The translations under genes and the position numbers were made by a program. A stretch of DNA of 64,000 nucleotides from Pyxicephalus adspersus (taxonomy: Eukaryota > Chordata > Amphibia > Anura > Pyxicephalidae): assembly GCF_032062135.1 (NCBI RefSeq), contig NC_092866.1, forward strand, positions 24,608,304-24,672,303. Reading direction: 5' to 3'. Shown here piece after piece: positions 12,593-23,779 of the stretch. The notes beneath the pieces were generated by a model. That model was not told where the DNA came from. It searched no databases and worked only from the letters and a program-made list of their open reading frames with translations. Each line of letters opens with the position of its first letter. Within the stretch, counting starts at the first letter, position 1.

Positions 12593-12596
12593 AAGG

Positions 12597-12920
12597 TTTG
12601 CATGAATTGCAGAATAAATCTTTTGCTGTTCTGCAACTTCTTGTAACTCTTTAATGGCCAAGACAAACTGCAGTTGTTTCTTTTTGCATATCAAAGCACA
12701 GCTCGCTCCAGAAGTTGATGAATGTCTGGGCTCCATTTTTTTGCTTTGTTGTGAATAACTCACAGTGAGGACTTTATACAGTATCTGACACCACCCTGCC
12801 TAATAATATGTTGAGACAACGATCGGTCTTAATTGCATTTACTAAAATAATGTACCTGTTCCGACTTACATACCAATTCAACTTAAGAACAAATCGAAAC
12901 TCTCTATTTCATATTTAACC
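12597..12920 (-). mobile_element. MITE family A, truncated, inverted copy
   Basis: It reads as the reverse complement of the 518-939 element: CAAGACAAACTGCAGTTG, ACTCACAGTGAGGACTTTAT and AATAATGTACCTGTTCCGAC. The terminal CAG...CTG ends are missing or degraded. Confidence 0.75.
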
Positions 12921-13321
12921 AGGGGCCTACCTGAACCCTGCTTTTCATTTCTATGATTTATAGCAGTACTCTATTAAAGATAAACATTTCCTGCAGAGCT
13001 TTAGTAAAGAATATTTTGCATATAATGTATTCTTCCTCTGTTTTAGGAGAATGCTTGGGACAAAGAAGCAAAGTAAGAATGTGAAAGGAATGAGTGAGAA
13101 GCCTGGGACTGGAGAATAGATGCTGATCATGTGACAAATGTGGGTTAGGCCACCCCAATGTGTGTAAGGCCCATTTTTTGGGGATTTGGAACTATTCAGA
13201 GGGCCATCAAGCCCCTGGACTTATGATGTTAGCAATTAATTAAAAGCGGCCTGTGCATAGTATTGTAACGATTTTAATTATCACAATTCTCTTTTTGCTT
13301 TGCCTTTTTCAGCCTACAGTT

Positions 13322-13573
13322 TGACCTGGGTTACATACAAGATAGGGACTGTACCTTTGTTCCTAAGTTGAATTTGTATGTCAGTTGGAACAGGTACATT
13401 ATTTTAATAAATGCAATTAGGACAGATATTTGTCTCAACATATTATTAGGCAGTGTGGTGTCAGTTACTGTATAAAATCCCCTCCCCCCAATCCAGCCTC
13501 TATCCTATAGGAGTTAGTAGGTTCGTATCTAGGAGGCTCCCGTATGTCAGATGTCCTTAACTCGGGGATTACA
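13322..13573 (+). mobile_element. MITE family A, internally deleted copy
   Basis: It has GGGTTACATACAAGATAGGG, GGAACAGGTACATTATTTTA and the right-side CTTAACTCGGGGATTAC, in the same order as at 518-939. The middle part is missing. Confidence 0.75.
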
Positions 13574-14040
13574 TATATAAACACCAAGGTCTAACATGCT
13601 GAGCCTACTTTAAATAAACCACGCCCATTTTCACCTATTCAGCCCGATAAAAGGTGGTCACCCTCCCCTATAAGACGTTCCCATAGTACATACAGTGATA
13701 GGAAACAAATGACAGTGCGGACACACAGCTCAGATATAGAGGTAGAACGCTAAAAGAACACAAAAGAGTGACTGAGGATAGGATAGGAGACTCCACGAAG
13801 CCTTCTTTTTTTGTTTGCAATACGAATCTTTATTGTACATAGACATGAATTACAAACAGTACATACCTTCCTATATGTATACGATATACAATAACTTCAT
13901 ATAATGAATTCCTTCATTATCGCTCTCACTCCAATGTGGCCCAAGCGTCAATGAAACCCTAGCAACAGTTTCCATAACCACATCGTCATTTCCTCTCTGC
14001 CTGTAATAGTCAGGCCTTTCACATCATCGCGCATTCTGCA

Positions 14041-14060
14041 CTGCATGACGGGATTGTAGT
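14041..14060 (-). promoter_or_regulatory. ZNF143/THAP11 (Staf)-like motif
   Basis: The minus strand reads ACTACAATCCCGTCATGCAG. The ZNF143/THAP11 promoter consensus is ACTACAAYTCCCAGMATGCA; this copy lacks one base in the middle but keeps ACTACAA, CCC and CATGCA. It lies about 110 bp upstream of the fto ATG. Confidence 0.5.
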
Positions 14061-14101
14061 TTTTTTCGTGTTCATGTTCCATTGGTGGGGCATGGAAAGG
14101 G

Positions 14102-14120
14102 ACTACATGTTCCATGATTC
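14102..14120 (+). promoter_or_regulatory. second ZNF143-like motif, opposite strand
   Basis: The plus strand reads ACTACATGTTCCATGATTC, which is close to the ACTACATTTCCCATGATGC variant of the same promoter motif. It is oriented toward fto, about 50 bp before its ATG. It is more degenerate than the minus-strand site at 14041. Confidence 0.4.
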
Positions 14121-14168
14121 TGTGCGGGATGCACGAGGGAGGTATGTTTAAAGACAACATATTGGAAG

Positions 14169-14210
14169 ATGAAGCGCAACGAAAAGGTTGACAGTGATAA
14201 AGAGGCCAAG
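14169..14210 (+). CDS. fto: fto exon 1 (start codon)
   Basis: The ATG is at 14169-14171; the 14 codons read [14 protein letters not shown], then the donor AAG/GTATTG. Human exon 1 is the same size (MKRTPTAEEREREAK) and ends at the same place and phase. The exon is far too short for ORF finding, but its position (head to head with rpgrip1l), start residues and phase-0 junction to the exon at 34446 make it convincing. Confidence 0.9.
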
Positions 14211-17200
14211 GTATTGTAAACAGCTTGTTCGTAATCAGAACGAGATTGGCATATGATATTTATAGTTACGAAATAGTTATTTGTAAATAAATTATTCATG
14301 AAACAATATTATGTGAACGTCTTACATACTTCCTAACATTTGAAGACAAGAATGAGGGACAAAGTATGCAGGTAAATGGCACTGTCACATTGCAGACTAT
14401 AAGAGGGGAATAGACAAAAACTGGATAAAGTGAAACTTACAGTAAAAAAAAAAAAATACATTCTAGGAGCTCCCCTCTGATATCAGGAATATGCATTAGG
14501 ACAGGGGTGTCAAACTCAAATACACAGAGGACCAACATTAAAAATGTAGACAAAGTCGCGGGCCAGCCCCGAAATTTATTGCAAAAACTGAGGAAATGTT
14601 TCCTTCTTATTAGATATAACCCCATCTCATATGGAAACAAAGAGATTTTGCTTCACATTCAATCTGAAACAAGCTTATAATAGAGAAAGAAAAAATCGTA
14701 TGCCTTTTTCTCTATTTGTAGCCTTCTATTAAATGGTAACCTTTTAAATTTCAATGGTAACCTTTTTGCACAGGCTAACAATGATAATAACAATATTCTT
14801 TTATAAAAATCCAACCATTCCAGTCCATGCCTTGGAGTAACAAGGAAAAGTACAGCTGAGGAGGAGTGCTAGAAATGCCAGACGCGGCCATTGCAGGGCT
14901 AAATCTTATGAGTGGCTCGCCGCCGGAACTCCCTCTTCATTGAAATAGCGCCGCTACTAAAATTCCCAACATTATTTGCGTCTATAAAACAGTCCAATGC
15001 GAGGCCACGCATTGGCAAAGAGCCCGCTGGTCTATAGACGTGAGTGATGCCGGGAATTGTAGTAGCGGCGCTATTTCAAAGCAGCAGCGGGCCCCCAAAG
15101 ACATTTTTAGGATTCCCTTGGATTCCCTTGGAGGCTAATAAAAGGACGTTGGGGGCCAGATTTTGACACCCCTGCATTAGGAGCAGCTTAAAGCCTACTG
15201 GGATATGTGACCTACAGTATGCATCCCAGGGGGCCGCTGGTTTCCCATTCAGTCTTTACTGCCACCGCGGAAGTAGAGGAGACCTCCCAGAAAAACTGCA
15301 CAGTGTCAGCTTTGGTTATCAGGGAAACCCGGCATTCCCAGGAAAGCATTCCCAGCTTTCCTTGCGCAATGAATGAACACCTGTGCAGGAGTTATGTCAT
15401 CCTAGCAGAGCCAATCAAGATGGCTGAAGATCGTTCAGGTGAATCAGTTGGGTTTAATTCCTTTTTAAACCAACAAGAGTATTTTTCAGCTTTAAAAGTA
15501 ACAAATTCCATTACTTAGAGGGTGGATGAAAGTTAAAACACAAAATAACCCCTTCCTAATAGTTAAAGGGGAAGTAAACCGAAAACAAAAAATGACACCT
15601 ATAATCCTGCAGGTCCCTCGATGGCGCCGGTCCTTCCCATGATCCGCTCCCGTATCGCCCTGAAATTCCTCTTGGTCCAGGCACTGAGTAAACATCAGGC
15701 AGCGCCATCTTCAGTTTTCTCTTGCACTTTCTTCTTTTCTTCTTGGCATGTCCCCTGATCTCGCACCTATGCAGGGTGACGTTTACCACTGTAAAGGGGA
15801 AAAAAAAAGAGAGCTGATCTCTTTTTTGCACATGCGTGAGATCGGCATCTCTTTCCCTTAATAGAAAAAAATTCCCCATCTTCCCAGAGCCTCCCGGGAT
15901 GCATGATGTAGGTATTCCAGGAGGCTCTGCACTCTTGAGATGGGAAGTACTGCAAAGGGTGTTGCACTTAAAAAAAATATTTAACATTTTTCCTTTACAT
16001 ATAAGGGTTCAAGTGAAAATGTTGAGTTTAGATCCGCTTTAAACAATACATTTTATAAAAATGCAGGTAAAAAATAAATATGTAAGGCCATTAAAAAGAA
16101 GGGAAACTAAGGGCCAAGGGCTTGGGTAGGAAGGAGTGACAGTCTCTCCAAGTCAGGGACAGTCCTATAGGGAGTTTTGGTCTTATATTCATTACAAAGC
16201 TGGAACATGGAACATATGTTTAGTATAGCATTGCAGGTAAAGATATACCAGTTATTCCTTTATAGTCCTGTGATAGCTCTACGGCCAAAAACACCACATC
16301 AAATCTCTAAACAACCCTAATTCTGCTGGGGCTGCTGACACGAGATCGTTGTGCACAGCAGCATTCTCAGGCCTTGTGCATGTCTCAGTTTATAGCTATT
16401 TCTTAATGTTTTTCTGTTATCTGTGGCTGCGTTAGATTTTTCCTTTTAGGACTTTTCCTTTTCCGAGGACTAACTTTTACTACACTGGAAGCGTGAGAAA
16501 AATTGTATTAGCAAAACATACATTGGCAAACTGACCTTGGTCCTGGACTCCCCCTAGTTTTTGCGTACCTAAACTCAACATTTTTACTTGAAGAAATAAT
16601 GAGAAGACTGGGGTTTACTTGGCAAAAATAAATATTTAAGTATATTCATTTATGTAACATCCAAAGTGCAAATCACAATAGGGATCAATTACAAAAACAA
16701 AAAGAAGTGATATAAAAGACATTCAGTCTTAGGCATCCCTGAACCGCTATAGGTAGGGATATGCCTTGCTTACTAGACAATCAGTTGTCTGACGAAGAGT
16801 TGCAACAAGTGTACAAAGGAGGCTTCGTTTTTTCTATCCAGACGGGTTTCACCAGAAGGCTTCCTGAAAATGATCAGAGATGTTTGAATAATATGTGTAG
16901 CTTATAAAAAGGAGTTTTATTAAGATACACATATTATACAAACATCTCTGTACGTATATTTTATGGTATTAATACCCTGTATAATACCTTTGCACTGTTT
17001 CCCTGACTGATTTTTTAATCCATATGTATAATACCATCAATATCCCTGTTTATTCATTTGTTCTGTTCCCTCTGGTTTAGTGAAGGTTTTTTTGGTCCCT
17101 TTTTACGCACTACGCTATTTGTTTCAGACCTTTTGTTATTTATCGGTATTGTACGTAAACCTTATGCATTTTGTGGCATGGGGCTTTTGAAGCAAGAAGA

Positions 17201-20200
17201 TAGGACCTGACATATTTTGTTGACATGGACAATAAAGAACTGAAAATTCTTCCACTGAACTAGTGAGAATCACAAAAGAGCCTTCCCTTCACCACAGGTA
17301 TTTACATGCCTCCCTTTCCCTTCAAGTTCCAAGAACAATGGGATTATTACACATTTTGCGAAAGTAGGTGGAACAATGCATATCATTCCTTTTTACTTTT
17401 CATTCCAGATTACTGTGCTTCACACTGGTTCAAAATATTTTTTTTTGTTTCTTTAGACCTACCATAGCTTGTGTGTAAGTAAATTAGTAAATTTTAAATG
17501 TCAGACTAACAGGGACATCTTCAATCTTCCATGTACTATAGAATCTTCAAATACCTGCAATGCTTAATCCATTTTTTAAATCATTATTTTGCAGAACATG
17601 CTGTTTTTGTTTTTTGCTTTTATCATACTCCTGTTCACATCACTGCACAGAGAACTGAGTTTTACAAAAAAAAAAAAATAATACCATAGTTTTGTTTTTT
17701 TTTTCTCTTTTGAGCAACATTTTTATTTTCTGCCACCAATATCTGGTGTTGGCTGTTGCTGGAGCTCAGAGGAGGTGATATCACCTCTTCTTTTACGTGA
17801 CAATGCTCAAGTCTGCATTTGGCCACTGGACTCATGCACGGAGGGGATTGCATACTCTCCCATACTTGGAAGCATGGGGTATTTTTGTATTGGTGGTCAC
17901 AAAAGCATTAAGGAGATACTGGAAAGGTATTTTAAAGAGAATATGGTGTGGGATTTACTGTACTTTTGTCCTTGATAAACAACTTAAAGATGTCTCTTAA
18001 AGCAGCCGGGGCCAACCAGTGGTCCACGAGAAAATTTTGGTGGTTCAGGTGAAGGACTCCTCTGGGGAGGGTGCACAGGCCACGGACCATGTCTCCTGTA
18101 TGGATCGCAGGCTTAAGGCGGTGGGTGGGTTGTGTTTCTGGACAGGCTCAGACCTGTGATGGGAGAGTTGATGTCACTCTGGGGGAAGTTTCTTCTCCTT
18201 TGAGTGACAGATGGCACCCTGCGCAGTCAAGAATCCGTGAAATTTGTTGTCTGTGACGTCCAAAAGGTTGGCGACCATTGCCTTAAAAGACTTAGGCATA
18301 TTAAGTGAGGACAAATGCCCTTTACCAGTCTCTGCAACAGTAAATATCATAGGACCCTCATACCCCAGTATTTTTGAAAGCTATCGGTATTTTGCATAGT
18401 GCAGAGCTGCCAGGGAGTATCTGCTTCATTTCAGCCTAAATTCCTCATGGCATGCATCAGGGTAATGATGAGACCTTTCTATAAGAAACAATAGTGATGA
18501 TCTATGCCTGTTTGCTTCTGACAATAATAGTGTTAGTTTTCTTTTAAAAAGTTAAACTCAAAGTTAATTTTAATGTACCAAAGCTTATTCCTCTAAAGGT
18601 AATATTTGCTCTATCTTCAGTGCCATGGAAAGTAGGTTAATGAAGTTTTGGGCAGGAGCAGAATGTAGGAGATAGCGTTAACACTTGGATAGTCATAGCT
18701 AAAGCTACAGGACCACTTTGGTATTTGTATGTACCTGCGAAATTTATTTTTCTGTTTTACGAGGCTCGTCCGTGAAATGAAGACCTAAAGTTTACTTGTT
18801 CATCTCGACAAGACTGGTATTAAAGTTTAAGTTAGGTTGTTTTAACCAGAAAGTTTAATGTTTTATTCAGGAAACATGTGCGTCACTTGCATGAGTATCT
18901 TATGTGGAACATGTGCAAATCACAATAATAAATCCTTTAACTAGAAAAGCAGTAAACACAGGATCAAAAAATAGTGAATCTGGCATTCAACATTCATTCA
19001 CCACATGTACATTTTCTTTGTGTACATCAATGTTTGATTAACCTCCAATGAGTGCTTGGTGAATGTTTACTGCTTTTAAAATACACCCTTCGATATAAAC
19101 AATTTTCATTTGTGTTCTAGCCATTTGTTTGAAGTTTTGTTTATAAGTTGAAGGGGAGAAGCTAATTAATAGTACCACATCCCTATATACATCACAGACA
19201 ACAAATTTGTTTGTAGTTTTAAATATACTGACAATATCATTTCTGCTTACACCTTCTGTTTTTCTTGTACTAATAATTGTGTCATAAATAAATAGTAATA
19301 ATCTTGCTGCCTAAATCGATATATAAAGTATGCCTCCTTGTCACCTTTCTCCTCATCTTTTTTTTTATGGCTCCTGCCTAGAGGCCATTTACTTTCTATT
19401 ATAATGTATTATTTGTAGCTGTAAAGACATACTTCATATGTGCAGGATCTTGTAGCACAGACCTAGGTGATAGCTCCTTGATTTGCTGTCAATAACATTT
19501 GGCATTCTCGTACACAGTTTTATTATGAATTTTAGCAATCTTAAATGCAACCAAATTTTTGTCTTTAGAGTAATAAAAAAATTATACATTATACTAGCAA
19601 AACTTTTGCGTGCTAGCAAAGTAGTTCCGTGTTCTCTCGAGGAATTTTTTTCATTTGGGTGCTGGTAAGCTGTGTCTGGTGGTCAAAATGTAGACAGGGC
19701 AAGAAACAGCAAATTTAGTGCTCCTAGTTTTTTATATGCCACAGGTATCCAATAATCCCTCATATTGTGTCATTGGTCTATCTACCCCCTATACTTTGTT
19801 CCAACTTGCCAATGCCTGCCCTGTTAGTATGTCCAATTTTTCCATTTTTTTTATCTTATGCCAGAACTGTTCACTACTGTGCATTTTGATCCAACTGCCT
19901 AATGTGCCATGTTTGTTAAAAGTGTAATCCTATGTAGTAGTGTAATAGTGTAATTAATGTAGTGAAATTTAGTGTAATTAATAAAAGTGAAAGTTAGGCT
20001 TAGTTCACATTACCAGTAAATAACTAGGCCATTTACCCCTCCTGAGTGACTACTCGGCAACTGCCAGGCACCTGGGTTTAGTAAGAGGAGGTAAGTGCCC
20101 GGCTTTTTTAGGCCCAGCACTTTATCAAGTAGCTGTGGTTTCTGACATGAGAAAGGGGTGAACACAGCTAATGCAACCTTACTGCCATTGTGAATGAAGC

Positions 20201-23200
20201 CTGACTTCAGATGTGCCCCCCTTCGGCTATATAAGGAAGCAAAAAATTTGTAAAAAAGAACATTTTTGAGATCAGGTGACATATCTCCCTACAAAAATAT
20301 AAAGTAAAAAAAAGTTTTGCTCTAACTGCGCATGTGTGAGATTGAGTACTTTTTTTTTAATTATAGAAAAGCCCCTGATTATGCATTCCCAAAGTAGGGC
20401 ATGCACAGAAGAAGCTGCCCACAGCCACCTGGGGTATGTAACACAAATATCCCAGGAGGCTTTGGATTTCCCTTTCAGACTTTACCACCAAATGGGGAAA
20501 CTTGTAACCCATTTATTCTCTAGTGCCCCCGCCAAGAACACCCCTGAAGGGGGTTGCCGATCCCTGCCAGCCGGGATTAGGTTGGATCGACCATTAAAAA
20601 TCTAGGAGGTGTTAGGCCGGAACGGGCTACTGGCTAGGCCAGAGTTTGTCAACCTTTCATAATTATTGTGTCAGCAGGGTTTGTGGGGGCAGGAGTGGGA
20701 ATCGGCTGGCAGAAGGTGCTTTTCTGGAGGTGACTTTTTCAGCACATTTTGGATGCTGAAAAAGTCAGCTTATACTGGGGTATATATGGTAAGCTGATTT
20801 TATTGTAAGAGAGACATAGCCTCTCCCTTTTACAAGATAGAATCTGACTGTTCACAATTGTTTTTAGTTTGGTTCTCCTTTATTATACAAAGTGACCTGT
20901 GCTGATAGGGTCACTTTAAGTAAAAAAAAAATCTGTATGTTTATTTGAACAAACATTTCTGCTTGTGAAGGTTAAAGAAAATATGTGTGAAAAATCCTAA
21001 AGAGTAAACCACATAAGCATGTACACTATTAGATCTCACTAAATGTTTTTCTTTCTCATAATATTGTTTTAAAGGTGACAGAGATTTGCCTTGACATGGG
21101 TCATGGCTTAATTATAGCAGTCACAACCTCGAGCTATCTTAGAGAAAAGAAATCTCATCTGTACTCTTCAAACGCACAATATTTGGTGTACAGTTTACCC
21201 TCTGGTTAAGGGTAAATGACTCATCTGGTGAACAAGGAGGAAGAGATGCCCTAGGCATATTCATTGACTGACTGCTCTGACTGCACATGCAGCTTTCAGA
21301 CATATAGCATGTTACTGCTTAAAGGGGGTCTAACATTTCTCTGGCCACTAAATAAGAGTGTAGTTATCTGTGGGAGATAACAGAGGATTATGTCACAGCA
21401 GTTGTACTGTCACAAACAAATCAATTTTTTGTCTCTGGCTTTTAAAGAGACCAATTTTCTAGTATTAGTTATTTCTGTACTGTATGCATCCAATAAAACA
21501 GATAAGAGAAACATTTAAATGTAGTGAAACCAAATGTTTTTCTGCCAGTGTATATTCTTCAAAACCCAGGAATAAAAAAGTATTTAATGGTTCTGTAATT
21601 AGGGGTCAGGATCTACACACATTTTAGTACTTTTCTTACACACAAATGTAAATTTAGTAAGGTGTTGTGTAAAAAGAATCAGAAAATAAGTGGGACAGAT
21701 AGTTTATCCTGATGCAGCATATCTTTTACCTTATCAAAACAGACATAACAAAACACATTTAATACAATACATATTATATATTATAACATTAAACAAAAAA
21801 AAGGATAGCAGGTAAGGGAAATAAATGTACCTGCCTGCAATTGTTTAAATGCACTCAAAAAATTACACTATAATTTTACATATTATTTTGTATATTTTTG
21901 TAAAAAAAAAAAAAAATTATATACAAATACCTGTGGATCCTGCCTCTGTCATGTAGAGTATTGTTACTTGTCAAACTTATCTCTTCCTCGCGTAAATGCA
22001 GGTCCCCTCCCTCTTGTGCATGCCTGCAGTTCTGAGTCCGGGCGCGCCTGGTCTTCCAGATTTAATCAGTATCGCCCCTCCCGCCAGACAATCAGGAAAT
22101 AGCCTCTTAATCATCCCTGGATATTTAGCTAGCTCAGACACAGCACTCAGCATTCGTGCAATGTGTCTCCACTAGTGCTGAGCCCCCTAGCTCTGCTGAG
22201 CATTTCCACTACACCTGTTGGTAATTCAGTGCTTTCCCTGTCCAGCTCCAGTGTTAACCCCTTGTTGCTCAGTCTGTTGTGTCCCAGCCAGTTCCCTTGT
22301 GCTGTGATAGTGTTCCTCTCTGTCTGTAGTTATCTCTGTTTCACCTGTTCCTCCTGTTGCTTCCAGTGTCTCCTGTGTTCCTTTTGTCTGCGGTGGCCCC
22401 TGTGTCACTGGTGTCTATTTCCTGGATCCCTGGTATTTGACCCCTTGCTTGTGACCTGACCTCCCTTGCATGCTGCCTGCCTCAACCCCTGCCTTCCTTG
22501 ACAATTCTTCTGCCTAGTGATTTGGTACTGTGTTTCATCCTGACCACCCTGGAGTACCCAAGGACCACAACCTGGCAATTACCAGCAGGGCAACATCCTC
22601 AGCACTAGAGGCCCTGGAGAAGACCTGGTTACTGCTTAGACTATATGTCTTGACCTTTCTCAGGGCTCACACCACCTTTTTGCAAGCTGTCGCTCCCCCT
22701 AGTGGCATTGTTTTCCCAAGCATGACATTCTTTTCAATGACCAGCAATGTAAGAGGCATTCTTTCCATTAACCGAGTGATCCACTGATCAGGAAACCTAC
22801 TGACTAGTAGGGGTTTCCTGGGAACCTAAAAGGTATAGTAAGTTTTCCCCCAATGTTAAAAATGTTGAGAAGAATAGATGTACAGGGTGACAATGCTAAC
22901 CACCAGGTCTGATTTTTGTGGTGGGGCTGTCAACCCACTGTGCACATGCCCCTTCACCTCACGACACAATATTAATCCACGGTATTCCTTTGGTCTACTG
23001 TAGTCAGGTTTGACACAGCAGACCGCCATGCCTTTTGGCTTGTCTTAGGTCTTTGCAGTGCAGAGGGCAAGGATTGTAATCATCGCTGTGCTTACACCTG
23101 TAGCAATAGGACAAGCTGCATACTCTGCAAGAAGATGCAGTGAGGATAAAGGGCTGTGACAAAGGTGGAAAAAAGTCTCTGACCAGAACCCTTGGAGCTC

Positions 23201-23728
23201 CAAGAATCGGGTACAATGAAAGCAGACACATCTCCATTATCAAATTTGATTAAAAATGCTAGTTATATTTATTTTTACGTTTTTGGATAATTTACTGTGT
23301 TGTTGAAGCCATAGTTATAATTATAGTATATGTACATGATGCAGTTTTGCAGAAACTTGTTAGTACAGAAACATTAGGCTTCTGTTGCATAGCTATCCAT
23401 GTGAAAAATGTGTTTTTCCAGGCTTTAATGCTGATCTACATACTTCAGTGCCTAAAATTATTATCCCGTAATAGGTATGCAGATATTTACTTTACTTTGC
23501 TGATCTGCAAATCAAGGTCAGTGACTTAGACAATATTAGGGTAAATCTGTCAAGAGAAATAATAAAACTTCCATAAAGTATATTGCCTCTATTATTACAA
23601 TTGGGCAGGTAATGAACACCCCTAGAAAAAGAAGATTGGAGCATATTTTAGGTGCAACATCCTGATGACTCACATACTTATGCACGTTAACGTTATTATG
23701 TATTTTTTATCATGTAAAAGGGTGTGTA

Positions 23729-23779
<51 letters not shown>

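Larger units (their letters stand above)
10356..13640 (-). other. probable rpgrip1l intron 1
   Basis: Intron upstream of the first coding exon, assuming the noncoding exon lies near the promoter. It holds an (AT)n tract (10804-10852), a SINE tail (10966-11082), a possible Harbinger-MITE relative (11250-11550), a foldback (11948-12571) and two family A MITE pieces (12597-12920, 13322-13573). Confidence 0.6.
13640..14168. promoter_or_regulatory. candidate bidirectional rpgrip1l/fto promoter
   Basis: This block has more CpG than its surroundings and lies directly upstream of the fto ATG and of all rpgrip1l coding exons. It contains two ZNF143/THAP11-like motifs, a CCAAT box at 14081-14085 (minus) and another CCAAT at 13931. 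A strong minus-strand donor (GGAAG/GTATGT, exon side 13867, GT at 13866-13865) could end the noncoding rpgrip1l exon 1. That exon would then start near 13950-14050, almost touching the fto start. No TATA box stands out. The promoter role is inferred from position; transcription start sites cannot be placed by eye. Confidence 0.55.

Noticed and set aside
13951..13980. X-box in the rpgrip1l promoter
   Set aside because: Only half-sites (GTTGCTAGGG and GGAAAC on the minus strand) are present; neither has a matching second half.
15556..15987. 143-codon minus-strand ORF
   Set aside because: It lies inside the T2-like MITE at 15563-16042; the frame is not kept in other copies.
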